From NCBI GenBank assembly GCA_015956445.1, contig WIUZ02000002.1, positions 1,302,001-1,366,000 on the forward strand: a stretch of 64,000 nucleotides of DNA. Direction: 5' to 3'. Below are positions 11,041 through 21,014 of this stretch, piece after piece. This stretch comes from Thelephora terrestris (Eukaryota > Basidiomycota > Agaricomycetes > Thelephorales > Thelephoraceae). The notes beneath the pieces were generated by a model, which searched no databases, was not told where the DNA came from, and worked only from the letters and a program-made list of their open reading frames with translations. The position numbers were made by a program, and so were the translations under genes. Position 1 is the first letter of the stretch. Every line of letters starts with the position of its first letter.

Positions 11041-11664
11041 TTACTGTTTGTGGGGCGCTAGAGGATTAGCGGACGGGTGAGGGGTGTCGGGTCTGGTTTT
11101 GAAGGGGGTTCCGGGTGTAGAGACGAGAGGGGGAGGGATATCAAGAGAGAGAGGAGACTCTGTCTGATAAGGGTGTACGGGCGAGTGGTAGTCTTGGCAG
11201 AACTGGTGGAGTTGCTGCACGAGGGGTTCGAAGTCTTGGTCGCTAAGGTGTTCGAAGTTGACGAGATATTCTATAACCGAATAAGGTAATTCAGTTGGAA
11301 TCTCCCACCAAAGAACGATGATAGCAGGAGAGTGAGTATGGATGTTAGTGGTGAGATGAACTCGTGGGGAGGGAAAGTAAAAAGCGGGACTGATACTGAA
11401 GTAGACGGTGGCGAGGACGCTTTCGGTAAGATCCGAATTCCAAAGGAATTGATGATCGGCTCCTAGGAGAAAGGGGGGAGTAGTGACTCCGGCGTCGAGA
11501 GCGGCAAAGGGACGATAGTAAGGGAAATGGGTGAGTAAACCGTTGGTTCGGTTTACTTGAAGACTTCTGATGAGCTTATACTCCCAGATAGATCTCCGAG
11601 CGTCAGGGATGACTGGTCGCTGAACGGGGCTTGTAGAGGGGAAGGGGTTAGGGGCGCTGAACAT
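11041..11664 (-). CDS. 207-aa ORF in the R-U5 part of the third LTR
   Basis: The ORF runs from MFSAPNPFPSTSP to a stop 20 bases inside the LTR end. It lies about 145 bases downstream of the minus TATA box at 11807-11814. The product has a Pro/Ser-rich start, a hydrophobic middle with many aromatic residues (for example YFSISPAFYFPSP), and a Pro/Thr-rich end. No domain is recognised. It could be a leader ORF in sense with the parent retroelement, or a chance ORF, though its length and position fit a real coding unit. Confidence 0.4.
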   Translation of the reverse strand: MFSAPNPFPSTSPVQRPVIPDARRSIWEYKLIRSLQVNRTNGLLTHFPYYRPFAALDAGVTTPPFLLGADHQFLWNSDLTESVLATVYFSISPAFYFPSPRVHLTTNIHTHSPAIIVLWWEIPTELPYSVIEYLVNFEHLSDQDFEPLVQQLHQFCQDYHSPVHPYQTESPLSLDIPPPLVSTPGTPFKTRPDTPHPSANPLAPHKQ

Positions 11665-12279
11665 ACACTAGCAGGAGAATTCCTGCTGAAATGAGTTAGA
11701 AAGGTTAAGACGTGAGGAGAATTCCTCAGCTTACTTTTATTCAGGTTATGGGTAGAGGAGTACAGAAGAGATTGAGAATGGGGAAAAGAAGGAGCGAACG
11801 CTCTTCCTTATATACCCAATCTTCTACAGGAGTCATTATTCTACAACGAACCAAACAGGAGTCAACATGGTCTGTGCGTTCTTTAGGGTAGGGTAGGTGA
11901 GTCAGGGAAGTGGAACTTAGAACAACCGGTATCGAGTACGAAATAGGAGAACAATAGCAAGGGGATTTCTCTCGTTTCATGGTAGCAATAGAAGCAAGAT
12001 GGGGATTTCTCTTGATCGATGGGGATTTCCCTCGTTTCATGGTAGTAATAGAAGCACGAGGGGATTTCTCTTGATTTGATGGGATCGCGATTGGGGCTAA
12101 GGGTTCGTTTATCCTAATCGGGGTTTAAATGGATAATGTTTTATTGTTTTCTCCTTTTGGCGTCCTATTGAGTCAGTTGTATATAATCCAGGGGGATTAT
12201 GGGTCTTTTCCTTCCATCGTCTCTTTTCCCTCCCACAACTACTACTACCACTCTCCCCTCTCAAACATCTTTGTTTACT

Positions 12280-13189
12280 ATGTCTGCCTTCGTTGCCAAC
12301 AGCGCCGTGCTCAACGTTGCCGCCACCCCCTTTGATTTTACCCCGTCCTTTGAGACGGACGCTCCTTACAACGTGGAGCAGCACTTATACGACACCCCCG
12401 CCAACATCGCTCATGATAACCAGGTAGCGGTGGACTTCTTGACCGCCCACAATGCTCCTGCCGAATTCTGGGAGCAAGCTGGATTCGAGGATCCCAGAGT
12501 TTCTAGGCCTCAACCGGAAGCTAGGCACCCTGGAGCCGTTCTTCTATTGGATAGGATGGAGAGGGAGAGGGAAGATAGGATCGCGAAGTTGGAGAAGCGA
12601 GTGGACCTCATGTACGTCATCATGAATAGTTTGAACGAGGATTTCTCTCACTTTGCTTTGGAACATTGGGGACCTTTCCAGGCGGCTCTCTTCCGATATT
12701 TCGGACACCAATGTCACGGAGCCTATTGCACCGATCCCCCTGCTAAGTCCCCAGTCATCCCTTCGCCACCGCCAGGATCAGGGCGTTCCTCTCCCTCCAT
12801 CCCCTCCTTGGAGTCCTGCCCCGGTTCGTCAGATGGTGGAGAGGTCCCAGAGGAAGAAGGCCCGCAAGAATCCGATGACTCGTTCTGGTCAACGTTGTCG
12901 TCCCTCCGACAAGTCACGGCAGGTTCGGATGAAGTTGAAGGTGGAAGTGGCGGGTCTCCAAGACCGGTATGGGTTCGCATTAGTGAGCGCGGCCTTATCG
13001 GACGTGAAGCGAGAGATGCATGAGAGTTTATTTCATGATGTCTTGGGGTGTAGGGAGTGTTGGGTAGATCCGGTAACTCGGGCATATTCGTACTGTCCTC
13101 AAAGCGTTCATAACCCTCACCATTTTGCGCATCGTTGCCCGATGGCTCAGGATTGTGCTTGCGACATAGACCCCTTTGTTCTTGTTTAG
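12280..13189 (+). CDS. LTR-resident ORF of the third family (coiled coil, Cys motif)
   Basis: A TATATAAT box at 12180-12187 precedes an ATG at 12280. The frame is open to 13023. Residues near 100-125 are charged and heptad-like (MEREREDRIAKLEKRVD), followed by a Cys/His motif (CHGAYC) and a Pro/Ser/Glu-rich tail. A second overlapping frame, open to 13189, ends with a Cys-rich segment (CRECW, CPMAQDCAC). An intron from about 12967 may connect to this region. The layout (divergent promoter, coiled coil, Cys pair, low-complexity tail, overlapping tail frames) copies that of the other LTR families. I could not see clear residue-level homology to them. Confidence 0.45.
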
Positions 13190-13589
13190 TTTTGTAATAT
13201 GTCTTTGCTGCTTTTGTATTATTACGACGAATAAGACCAATGTCTTGAACTATTTTCGTGATCTTTGTCACTATGTCACGTGTTCGTGACAGAAGCGGGA
13301 TGATTCGAAATCACCCCATTGAATATCCGCAAAGTATCACAACCGCAACAAACTAATCATTTAAAAAATCGGACCAATGCCAGGCGAGCCAAACCCAAAG
13401 TGAGTGGCGCAAGGCTGATCAAGTCGATTCGAAGGCCACGATCACGGACTTGGCTGTGAGTCCGGAAGGTGAGCTCGATTACGTGGCAAACTTACCTTAG
13501 ACCCCAACTTCCACTCGTCAAGCTCCACTTCACCCATTCCTCCCCTTAACTCTGGGTACCACTCTACCTCAAGGCATTACAGCACTGAA

Positions 13590-13735
13590 ACGCGCTGTCC
13601 CGATGTACAACATGCCAGCCAAGACACCTTCAATGCAGCGGCATGTTGTGCTCATTTTCGTAAGTCACCTTTCCCGATGCACAGCATGCCCACCAAGACA
13701 CCTTTGGTGCAGCCGCGTGTTGTGCTAACCACCCT
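13590..13735. repeat. Two tandem imperfect stem-loop units
   Basis: The first unit pairs ACAACATGCC with GGCATGTTGT around a loop containing CCAAGACACCTT. A second, diverged unit follows about 80 bases on, with ACAGCATGCC and GCGTGTTGT and the same loop. They lie upstream of the DUF6698 gene and may be 5' regulatory sequence or a small repeat. Confidence 0.5.
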
Positions 13736-13969
13736 TTTTACTTATGTTCCAAGCCCAACTTCATACATCCGCCACCAAACACACCCCCGCGTGGCGAAAC
13801 GCGCCCCTTTTTCGGTGTTGCGAAACACCCAAGCGGTATTCCTTCAGTGATTGTTCTGGTTCTGTGCCCAAATGCCACCAGAATCTCAACGGATCTTCTC
13901 GCTTCGACGCCTCAAGGCAGGCAATCATTTTATTTAAAGGTCCTGGTCGCACTGCTCCCCAACATACCA

Positions 13970-15643
13970 ATGTCGACGTCCCTTTCAGAACAGTTTTACG
14001 AGTCTGACTCAGAGGAGTCAGAGACCTCCCCCACTGAGGATGGAATGGCCATGGCTCACCTCAAGGCAAGCATGGAGATCTCACGCCGCATACCCTCCAG
14101 CGCTGACATCCCCCCAGAAGCTTCAGGTTGAGGCCGCCAAGCTGAGAGCCGAGAATAGGACCTTGAAGAGCTTGGGTGCTGCAAATCAGAGCCCAGCCTG
14201 TAGTAGGGCCTCGTTCGTTTCTCTCGCAGCGCCCAATGAAGACAAGGCAACCCTTCGTGACTTCCGTGCCGCGGGAAAGCAATTTGCGCTCTTATCCGAC
14301 CTATGGCCTCAACGCTTCCCACCATGCCTCCAAGAGTTGGGCCCATGGGACCTCAGCCGCTGCGCCAGTGCCACTGCATGGGATGAGGGAAACGTCGCTG
14401 AGCTATATCAGCTTCTCCCAGGACGTTTCCACGAGCATATTGAGCACTCGGCTCTCTTCTCTGACTACGTACGTGTGCTCGTTAACTCCACCCAGAACTC
14501 GCTCACCATTTCCCAGTTTCTGCTAGGTGCTAAAGGTATGCGAACTTACCTCATCGACGTTGTGCGAACGAACGCCTTCAAGATTTTCGCCATTGGTTCG
14601 GTAACTGATGTTGAATGGTACTCTACGAACTACGACCGCTCCACGGTACCGGTGTTTGTCCACTTGCTGAAGAGCCACAAGAAACCAAACGACCTGTATG
14701 CCATGTACCCCCGGGTTTTATTCACAAATTACGAAGTCAGCGATGCCGAACTTTTCGGGAGTGCCGCAATCTTGAATGTAAGTCTTTTCTCACCCTCACC
14801 CGCCAGCTCACACTTCTCATCACGTCCCACAGATCTTAAAAGCGATGCTCCTCGGGCCAACGTCTGTTGGCTCCAAGTCAACTCAGAGGAGTGGCCCGAA
14901 GGGGAATGCCCATAGTTGGGGGTTGAGATCCATCACCCCTGGGTCTCTTGCTATGGCAGCCGTCGTCGTAAGTCGGTTGCCCCCTTCCCCAAGACAACAC
15001 TTACCGTTCCTTATTTAGGCTCAATTCATCATCTCCCCGGATCACACATTTTCAGAGAAGGGTGCAATCACCAAAATCGACTATCGCGATCGCTTCAAGC
15101 AATATAAGAAGTTCATCATCAAGACCTTGGAATCGCCACGAATGAAGATGCTGATGGCACAACTCGAGTCGGAGCTCTTCCAAATCCACCTGCCAGTCGA
15201 CCAAGTGACCCCCTCATCTGCAGCAGAGCAGGAACTGCTTGATGAGGAGGAAGACTTCTGTGCCGCCTTCCAGAATGAGGCTGTACTCAGTAAGTCCTCT
15301 CACACACTATGATCTATGCAACGGCTAACCAAACTAAGGTGAGAGCACGAGAGGCGCACACACCATGCCGACTACCGAATCTATCCCACCCCCCTCCACC
15401 TCAGTCTCCATCACCTCAGTCTCCATCAACATTCAACCAGCTGCGCCATCTCCCCCTCCCAACATCCCAATGCCCACCAACCTGGACGAACCACCCGCTG
15501 TCCCCAATTGTGAAGATGACCCCACCAACAGTGTTGCTGTTCCAAAAAAGACCAAGAAGAAAGGTGGATCGGCCAGCACAAGGAAGTCCAACAGGAATGC
15601 TGGGGGCTCGAAAAAGGCGGGAGGGAAGACGGCTGATGCCTAG
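13970..15643 (+). CDS. DUF6698-family protein, five exons, apparently intact
   Basis: Exons 13970-14065, 14118-14777, 14833-14967, 15019-15289 and 15339-15643 keep frame and give about 488 residues. The family match is in the C-terminal half: a region ending LYAMYPRVLFTNYEV, then GPKGNAHSWGLRSITPGSLA, then AQFIISPD...FSEKG and a YRDRFKQYKKFI segment. These match the usual DUF6698 pattern of a Ser/Gly loop, GNA.....ITP.S.A, and a final helix. The N-terminus is acidic, followed by a short coiled coil. The C-terminus is Pro-rich and ends in a Lys/Ser/Gly basic tail. Intron 1 (52 bases) uses a GC donor, GCAAGC. The function of DUF6698 is unknown. Its position inside the inverted repeats suggests it is cargo or a second gene of the Plavaka element. 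Confidence 0.75.
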
Positions 15644-15997
15644 GATGCTTGAAACACGTTACTACTACAATCCTCTACTTAGGCGTTGCAATCCAATTTT
15701 TGTTTGATTTGAATTCTTGCTACATGTGATTAAAATTACCTGTGTCACGCAGATAATCTTATGGCGGTCGAATCCTGGTCACACTATTATTTAATTCTAA
15801 TCTGACCCTACAAGATAATAATTCAAATGCCAACCAACGAGAAGCAACCATCAATTGATTATGAATCAAATAAAAATCGAATTTTAATCACTCAGGCTGA
15901 GATTTTTATCTTTTCTCCTTAATAATTATCGATCATGATCACGACAGATCAGAAACCGCTCAAAGTGGATTTTTATTAATAAGAATTGGGCGCCAAC
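15644..15997. other. AT-rich subterminal region of the Plavaka element
   Basis: No gene. It repeats short motifs (GATTTTTAT, ATTTTAATCAC) seen in inverse or direct form near the left end. Such repeats are typical transposase binding sites in CACTA-related elements. Confidence 0.45.
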
Positions 15998-16008
15998 TTT
16001 TTGCGACA
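15998..16008 (-). repeat. Right terminal inverted repeat
   Basis: TTTTTGCGACA, the exact inverse of 2482-2492. A CCCTAC-rich stretch follows directly. Confidence 0.55.
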
Positions 16009-16084
16009 TTCCCTACTCCTCCCTACTCCTCCCTACCACTCCCTACCTCTACCTGCTCTACCCTACCGACATCTGCACAACCGG

Positions 16085-18373
16085 TCACCCACACCCTTCA
16101 GCTCCCTCTCCTTGCTGCGTGTTCCCATGACTTAGTGAGACTGGGTAGTTCAGCGCGTGTGGGATAGATTGGAGGATCTCAATCCCCTTTTCCTTGAGCA
16201 TTGTCGTGTAGGCTACCAACGTGTATTCACCTCCCCCATCGGTCATCCAGCGCTGTACCCTTTTTTGGTATTTGTTCTCAACCATCACCAGAAATTGCCT
16301 AGTGGCTGGAAGTGCAGCATCTTTTGTGCGCAGATTCATGGTCCAGGCATGGGAGGTATAATCGTCATAGAAGACGATTGAGTACTTATATTTGCGGTAG
16401 GATTCAATGGGGAAGGTCTTTAGATCCAAATGGATCAGCTTGAAAGGGGCACTTGCTCTGGTGTTGGATGGGGGAAAGGTTTTATTTGTCATCTTTCCTT
16501 GCGCACATCCAGGGCAGAGGTGCTCTTTTGGGATTTCAACATGAGGAAAATCCTTGACATGTTTTCCGGCCTTTTGGATCACTTCTTTGGAGGGGTGAGC
16601 CAGTTGGTGGTGCATGATTTCAAAATCAGCACTGTAAATGGTCTCAATTTTAGCAGCAGTGAGTTGCGCTTCGAGGAGAGTCCTGATGACATAAATACTG
16701 TCATCCTCGGTTCGAGGGTGGAAGGTAAGGAATTCCATGTCTTCTTCGTAAAGTGAGATTTCGCGAGCACTCCCCCTCGAGAAGAGTCCGCTTTTCAGGA
16801 ACTGACCAAGTGATAGTAGCCTGTGGGAGATGTCTGGGACGTGATAGACAGGGCTTAGTCTGACGGCATTTTCATTTATGTAGAGGATCACTGTTCCTTT
16901 ACCAACGATCGTTGTGAAGTTGGTCACAGTCCTTAGAGGAATGGACTCAATAGCCTCATACTCCACAAAATCATTTATGTCAAAGGTAAAGTGCCGGGAT
17001 GCTCCAGAATCGAGCATCCACACAGCCTCAGTTTCACTCATGGCAGACAAGGTTAAACAAGTGTATTCGGAAGCTACTACTGAAGAATTATGTTTATCTT
17101 CAGTCACTGTGGAGTCGTTAGCATCGTTACTCAACACTTGAATTCTCGTTTCGTACCTTCCGCCAAGGCCAGACAGACCGGCAACCGATGCGGGGGACGC
17201 AACAACCATCTCATCATCTGACCATCCCAGACTCACCTCATCCTCGCCTGGCGGGGTACGCGCCTTTTTGTGGGGGCGAGGATTGACCGTCTGCTCACAA
17301 GAGCGCTCCAGCCTTTTGAGGGTTTCAATCGTAGGCTTCACGCTTATGCGTGCTGCAAGGTCCCTAGCCTCCTGTACGGAGGGGTAGAAGGAAGGGGTTC
17401 CTGCGCCTTGACGATGGACAGGGGGGTGGCGTATGGGAAAAGCCGCCATGGAGGCAAAGCCATAGTCCGAGACCGACATATTGGAACTGGATGGAACCAG
17501 AGGTTGTGGAGAGGGAGGGGGCATCTGCGACTCATCAGTCTGCTGAGCCTGCTGCTGGAATCTTCCTCAACCTCCCCTTTGTCCTCAACGGTTATGTCCT
17601 CGGCCTTGGCCCTGGGGTTGGTTCCCGTCGTGTTGCTGCTGCTGCTGCTGGAAATTTGGGTTTCCAGGGGCGCACTGTACGTTGGACAACTTTTGGGCTT
17701 GTTGTCCAGGACGACGGGAGCCGGGCTTTTGCTCCCAGGCCAGTTTGACCATTTTCCTTAGGTCGGCAACACTAATGTTGTTGATGCCGTCGGCTTGACA
17801 GAGGATCTGGGCGAGGTAATTGTAGGAGGGGGGCATCCGGGATAGAATCGTCATGGTTTTGATGAACTCCGGGACCTCTGCTTGGGCTTCAGCAAGACGG
17901 CCGAAATGGGCCATGATCTTGTCGATCGCCGGGATAGGGTCTGCGTTGGTGGGGATCTGTATGTCCAGAGCATTTTTGAACTCTGAATAGATCCCCATTA
18001 CTCCGGGTTTCCCATACTCCGTGTCGATTGCCTGGTGTAGGGCACCAGCATCCTCCTTGGCTTTGTGCTTCGCCTGGATGTCAGGGCTTAGCCTCAGGAA
18101 GATATTTCCCAAGGCCTTGACGTTGTTTTCCTCCCACGTCTCGAGTTCTGTTTCATCGACGTCAGCAGTACTGCCCTCCTGCGTTGGTATTTCCTCAGCT
18201 TCATCGGTGGCAGGGACAGCCGCTACGGGTGGTTGCACCTTTTTGGTGGGTTTCCCCTTCTTCATCAGCCTCCACTGTCCTTGGGCCATCAGGAAGCTCC
18301 TCATAGCGGGAGCCCAACGCTGATAGTTTGGGCTGTCAAGGACGGGGACAAGAGAAGTGAGTTGGGACGACAT
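16085..18373 (-). mobile_element. Ty1/copia retroelement relic, Gag to integrase
   Basis: Two open stretches remain on the minus strand. The one from 18373 to 17585 is a copia Gag (residues such as SPNYQRWAPAMRSFLMAQGQ near its start, ending in Gln/Pro-rich sequence). The one from 17524 to 16085 has the protease motif LDSGASRHFTF, a pre-integrase zinc region (HHQLAHPS...CPGCAQGK) and the integrase core start (HLDLKTFP, FYDDYTSHAW, TDGGGEYT). Reverse transcriptase and RNase H are absent, so the element is broken and truncated with few breaks in what is left. It is a fossil of moderate age. Confidence 0.85.
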
Positions 18374-18619
18374 TTTCTTTAGTTTGGGGGGTGGAAGTGC
18401 CTACGCCCAAAATAAAAGTCATCAGTTAATGTACGCTTCTATGCCAAATGCAGTGAAAGAGGGAAGAAGTAGTCTTTTCCCTTTCAAGGATTACTTTAGT
18501 GAGAGGTTTATTGCGTATTGCCTCAGCCCACACCGTCGGCAGATGTTAATCGACTACCCTCCCCTGTGAGGTCTACGAATGTGTGTTGTGCTCAGCTTGG
18601 TCAATCACTGTTTCATCCC
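18374..18619. other. 5' leader of the copia relic, no gene
   Basis: Sequence between the Gag start and the candidate LTR. Nothing else is recognised. Confidence 0.4.
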
Positions 18620-19128
18620 CTGTTGGGGGTTTTTGACTTTTATTCTAAGTCCCCTTCCTGCGCAGTGGATAGCGCAGTGGCAGCCTTTTAAGGCGCACTG
18701 AGGTAAGGCTAGAGCCTGTCCAAGCGCAGCCACTAGGGCACAGAGTGGAACACAGGGCGTAGCCCGGGCTCATAACCTGTTGAGCAGGTAGAGTATATCC
18801 TATACTACTACATGGTGTACTCTAGTCCATACCTGAGAGGGGAGAGTATAAGAGTGCAAGTGGGAGTGAGAGAGAGAGAAGCGATTGATTGATCTATCTA
18901 CACATGAGGGGTATATATATCTATCTACTCTATTGACGTCACAGCTGTATAGCGTGACTGATGCAGGGTCCGTGCGGTGGCTTAAGGCACGCGCGCGTCA
19001 TACCGATCGATTGGATCACTCATGTGATACCGTCCCTTCGGTCGCTTATTCAGCGCTCTCCGGCATCGGCCCTCACACTAAGCGGTGGAGCCGGTTGACC
19101 CGTTGCCGGACACAGACCTTCAGTTCAA
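18620..19128 (-). repeat. Candidate 5' LTR of the copia relic
   Basis: The stretch opens TGTTGGGGG and can be closed at TTCAACA near 19128, the usual TGTTG...CAACA form of copia LTRs. It contains a TATATATA box near 18912. No second LTR is present to prove the borders. A pol III A-box-like string (TAGCGCAGTGG, about 18670) lies inside it. Confidence 0.3.
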
Positions 19129-19168
19129 CACGGAGCCCTCTCAAAACTACCTGACACCAATGGGTCCA

Positions 19169-21014
19169 CTGTAGTGCCTCCAGTTCTGGGGATGTGGGAT
19201 TCTGATGTTTGCTGTCCTCAGTCCTCATTCCTCCTCTTTGCTTTTCCTCTCCTTCGCAACCTTCAAAACTTCTTCCTCTTCAGAACTCCCTCTTCTTCAC
19301 CAGAGCTTCCTCTTCACGATCTCCTCTTCGCCGGAGCTCTCTCTTCTTTGCGATCTCCTTTTTACCGGAGCTTCCTCTTCACAACTTCTTCCTCTTTGGA
19401 ACTTCTTCCTCTTCACTGGAACTTCCTCTTCTCCAGAAGGCTTTCCTCTTTGCTTAGCTCCCCCCTTTATGATGACTTTCCCCTTTATGATGACTTTCCC
19501 CTTTATGATGACTTTCCCATTTTCTCCTCTTCCCCTATGACTTCACCATTGCATCATAGGTCCCTATTTCGCAGTTTTCCTCCTTTCTTCTCTGGATCCT
19601 TCTCAGAGCAGACCTTGGGTATATACATCCTGTATTAGCTACTCTGGAGATCATTGCGCTCCATCCCATTGAAGTCCAGTCAGCCATGTTCCCCTCCTCC
19701 TAGTCTGAAGCTTTGCTCCAGTCCCTTCGTCTTTCCCAGTGTCTTCTTGCTTTCCTCAGTGTCTTCCCCTAGTGTTCTCTGCTTCCCTCGTCGAATCTCC
19801 CCTTCAGAACTCTTGGAACTCTTGGAACTCTTTCGGAACTCTTGTGATCTCTCTGTTCTTCTTGCTTTGTTTCTAGCTCTCTTCTGGTCTCTCCACCTTC
19901 GCGCTTTCTTCGCAACTGTTCTCCAGTCGCTGCTAGGAGTTCCTTGACACTGTACAACCTAGGACCCACCTTCACAGGAACTCTCTGGGCTCTGATCCTC
20001 TGTCCTCACGGAGGTCCCCCAGAAGAACCCCCTGTTCACCGCATGCTTCATCTGGCTCTCCAACCTTTTTCCTTACAACTGTCGGAGAATTGGTCACTCG
20101 CTCAAACATCTCCCTCTCAAGCTCCGATGTATGGAAGGCAGATTCGCAGATCTCCCTGTTCCATCAGAATCTCCTTGGGACCAACAGTCCATTGAGGTTC
20201 CATTCCCGCATCATGGCCAGTGCTACCCTTCCCTCACACTGCTGCCTACCATTGCTCCATGGATCAACGAGAATGGTGAAGGCACCCACCACTCGAGGGC
20301 CACAAGGGTCGATTTGTGAATATGCCCACAAGTGTCGAATGTGTGGACCAAACAAAAGGTCCGGCAAGAACTGTCATCGGGAGGAAGAGCCTTCTACTCT
20401 GTTGGCTAAACGCCAATTGCTTATCACTTTTCCCAACCTGTGCGGTGAACAAGGGGTTCTTCTGGGAGACCTCCGTGAGGACAGAGGATCAGGGCCCAGA
20501 GAGTTCCTGTGAAGGTGGGTCCTAGGTTGTACAGTGTCAAGGAACTCCTAGCAGCGACTGGAGAACAGTTGTGAAGAAAGCGCGAAGGTGGAGAGACCAG
20601 AAGAGAGCTAGAAACAAAGCAAGAAGACACTGGGAAAGACGAAGGGACTAGAGCAAAGCTTCAGACTAGGAGGAGGGGAACATGGCTGACTGGACTTCAA
20701 TGGGATGGAGCGCAATGATCTCCAGAGTAGCTAATACAGGATATATATACCCAAGGTCTGCTCTGAGAAGGATCCAGAGAAGAAAGGAGGAAAACTGCGA
20801 AATAGGGACCTATGATGCAATGGTGAAGTCATAGGGGAAGAGGAGAAAAGGGGAAAGTCGTCATAAAGGGGGGAACTAAGCAAAGAGGAAGGCCTTCTGG
20901 AGAAGAGGAAGAAGTTCCGAAGGTTGCAAAGGAGAGGAAAAGCGAAGAGGAGGAATGAGGACTGAGGACAGCAAACATCAGAATCCCACATCCCCAGAAC
21001 TGGAGGCACTACAG
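19169..21014. repeat. Long inverted repeat with a 400-base centre
   Basis: The left arm (about 19169-20042) begins CTGTAGTGCCTCCAGTTC. The right arm (about 20438-21014) ends with its inverse. Both also share the string beside GGAGTTCCTTGACA and the innermost segment ending at TTCACCGCA. The left arm is longer because CTTCCTCTTC-type and ATGACTTTCCCCTTT tandem repeats have grown there. The centre encodes a short Cys-containing stretch (CRMCGPNKRSGKNC) of unknown origin. No target duplication was found at the outer ends. It may be two opposed copies of one LTR-like repeat, or a foldback or DIRS-like derivative. Confidence 0.7.

Larger units (their letters stand above)
11021..13291 (-). mobile_element. 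Solo LTR, 2.27 kb, third LTR family
   Basis: It begins TGTCAG and ends GTGACA. The perfect target duplication GAAGC lies at 11016-11020 and 13292-13296. There is no internal region. Divergent TATA boxes lie at 11807-11814 (minus) and 12180-12187 (plus). The minus box is about 790 bases from the 11021 end, so by analogy with the young Ty3 element the parent probably read on the minus strand. ORFs lie on both sides of the two promoters. It is a fossil nested in the Plavaka element. Confidence 0.9.
2482..16008 (+). mobile_element. Plavaka-type DNA transposon with DUF6698 cargo, carrying two nested solo LTRs
   Basis: The sequence TGTCGCAAAAA at 2482-2492 is exactly the inverse of TTTTTGCGACA at 15998-16008. 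Between them lie a Plavaka transposase gene and a DUF6698 gene. Both ends have AT-rich subterminal stretches with repeated motifs such as GATTTTTAT. Two LTRs (3875-7175 and 11021-13291) with perfect 5-base target duplications are later insertions. Without them the element would be about 7.9 kb. Bases TT flank both ends, giving at best a 2-base target duplication, so the outer borders are inferred rather than proven. Plavaka belongs to the CACTA-related DDE group, where short terminal repeats and subterminal repeats are usual. Confidence 0.55.

Noticed and set aside
15745-15775. B-box-like GGTCGAATCC suggesting a tRNA gene
   Set aside because: No A-box and no acceptor stem. It lies in the AT-rich end of the Plavaka element.
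2482-16008. 8-base target duplication that would place the element with the KDZ group
   Set aside because: The flanks share only TT next to the inverted ends, and the transposase blocks match Plavaka, not KDZ.
18660-18740. tRNA-derived SINE head (A-box-like TAGCGCAGTGG and a weak B-box)
   Set aside because: The B-box match is poor, no cloverleaf can be drawn, and the stretch fits better inside a candidate copia LTR.
19174-19638. 154-aa Phe/Leu/Ser-rich ORF as a membrane protein
   Set aside because: It is CT-repeat DNA read in an open frame. The inverse copy at 20731-21009 and three overlapping open frames show it is low-complexity repeat.
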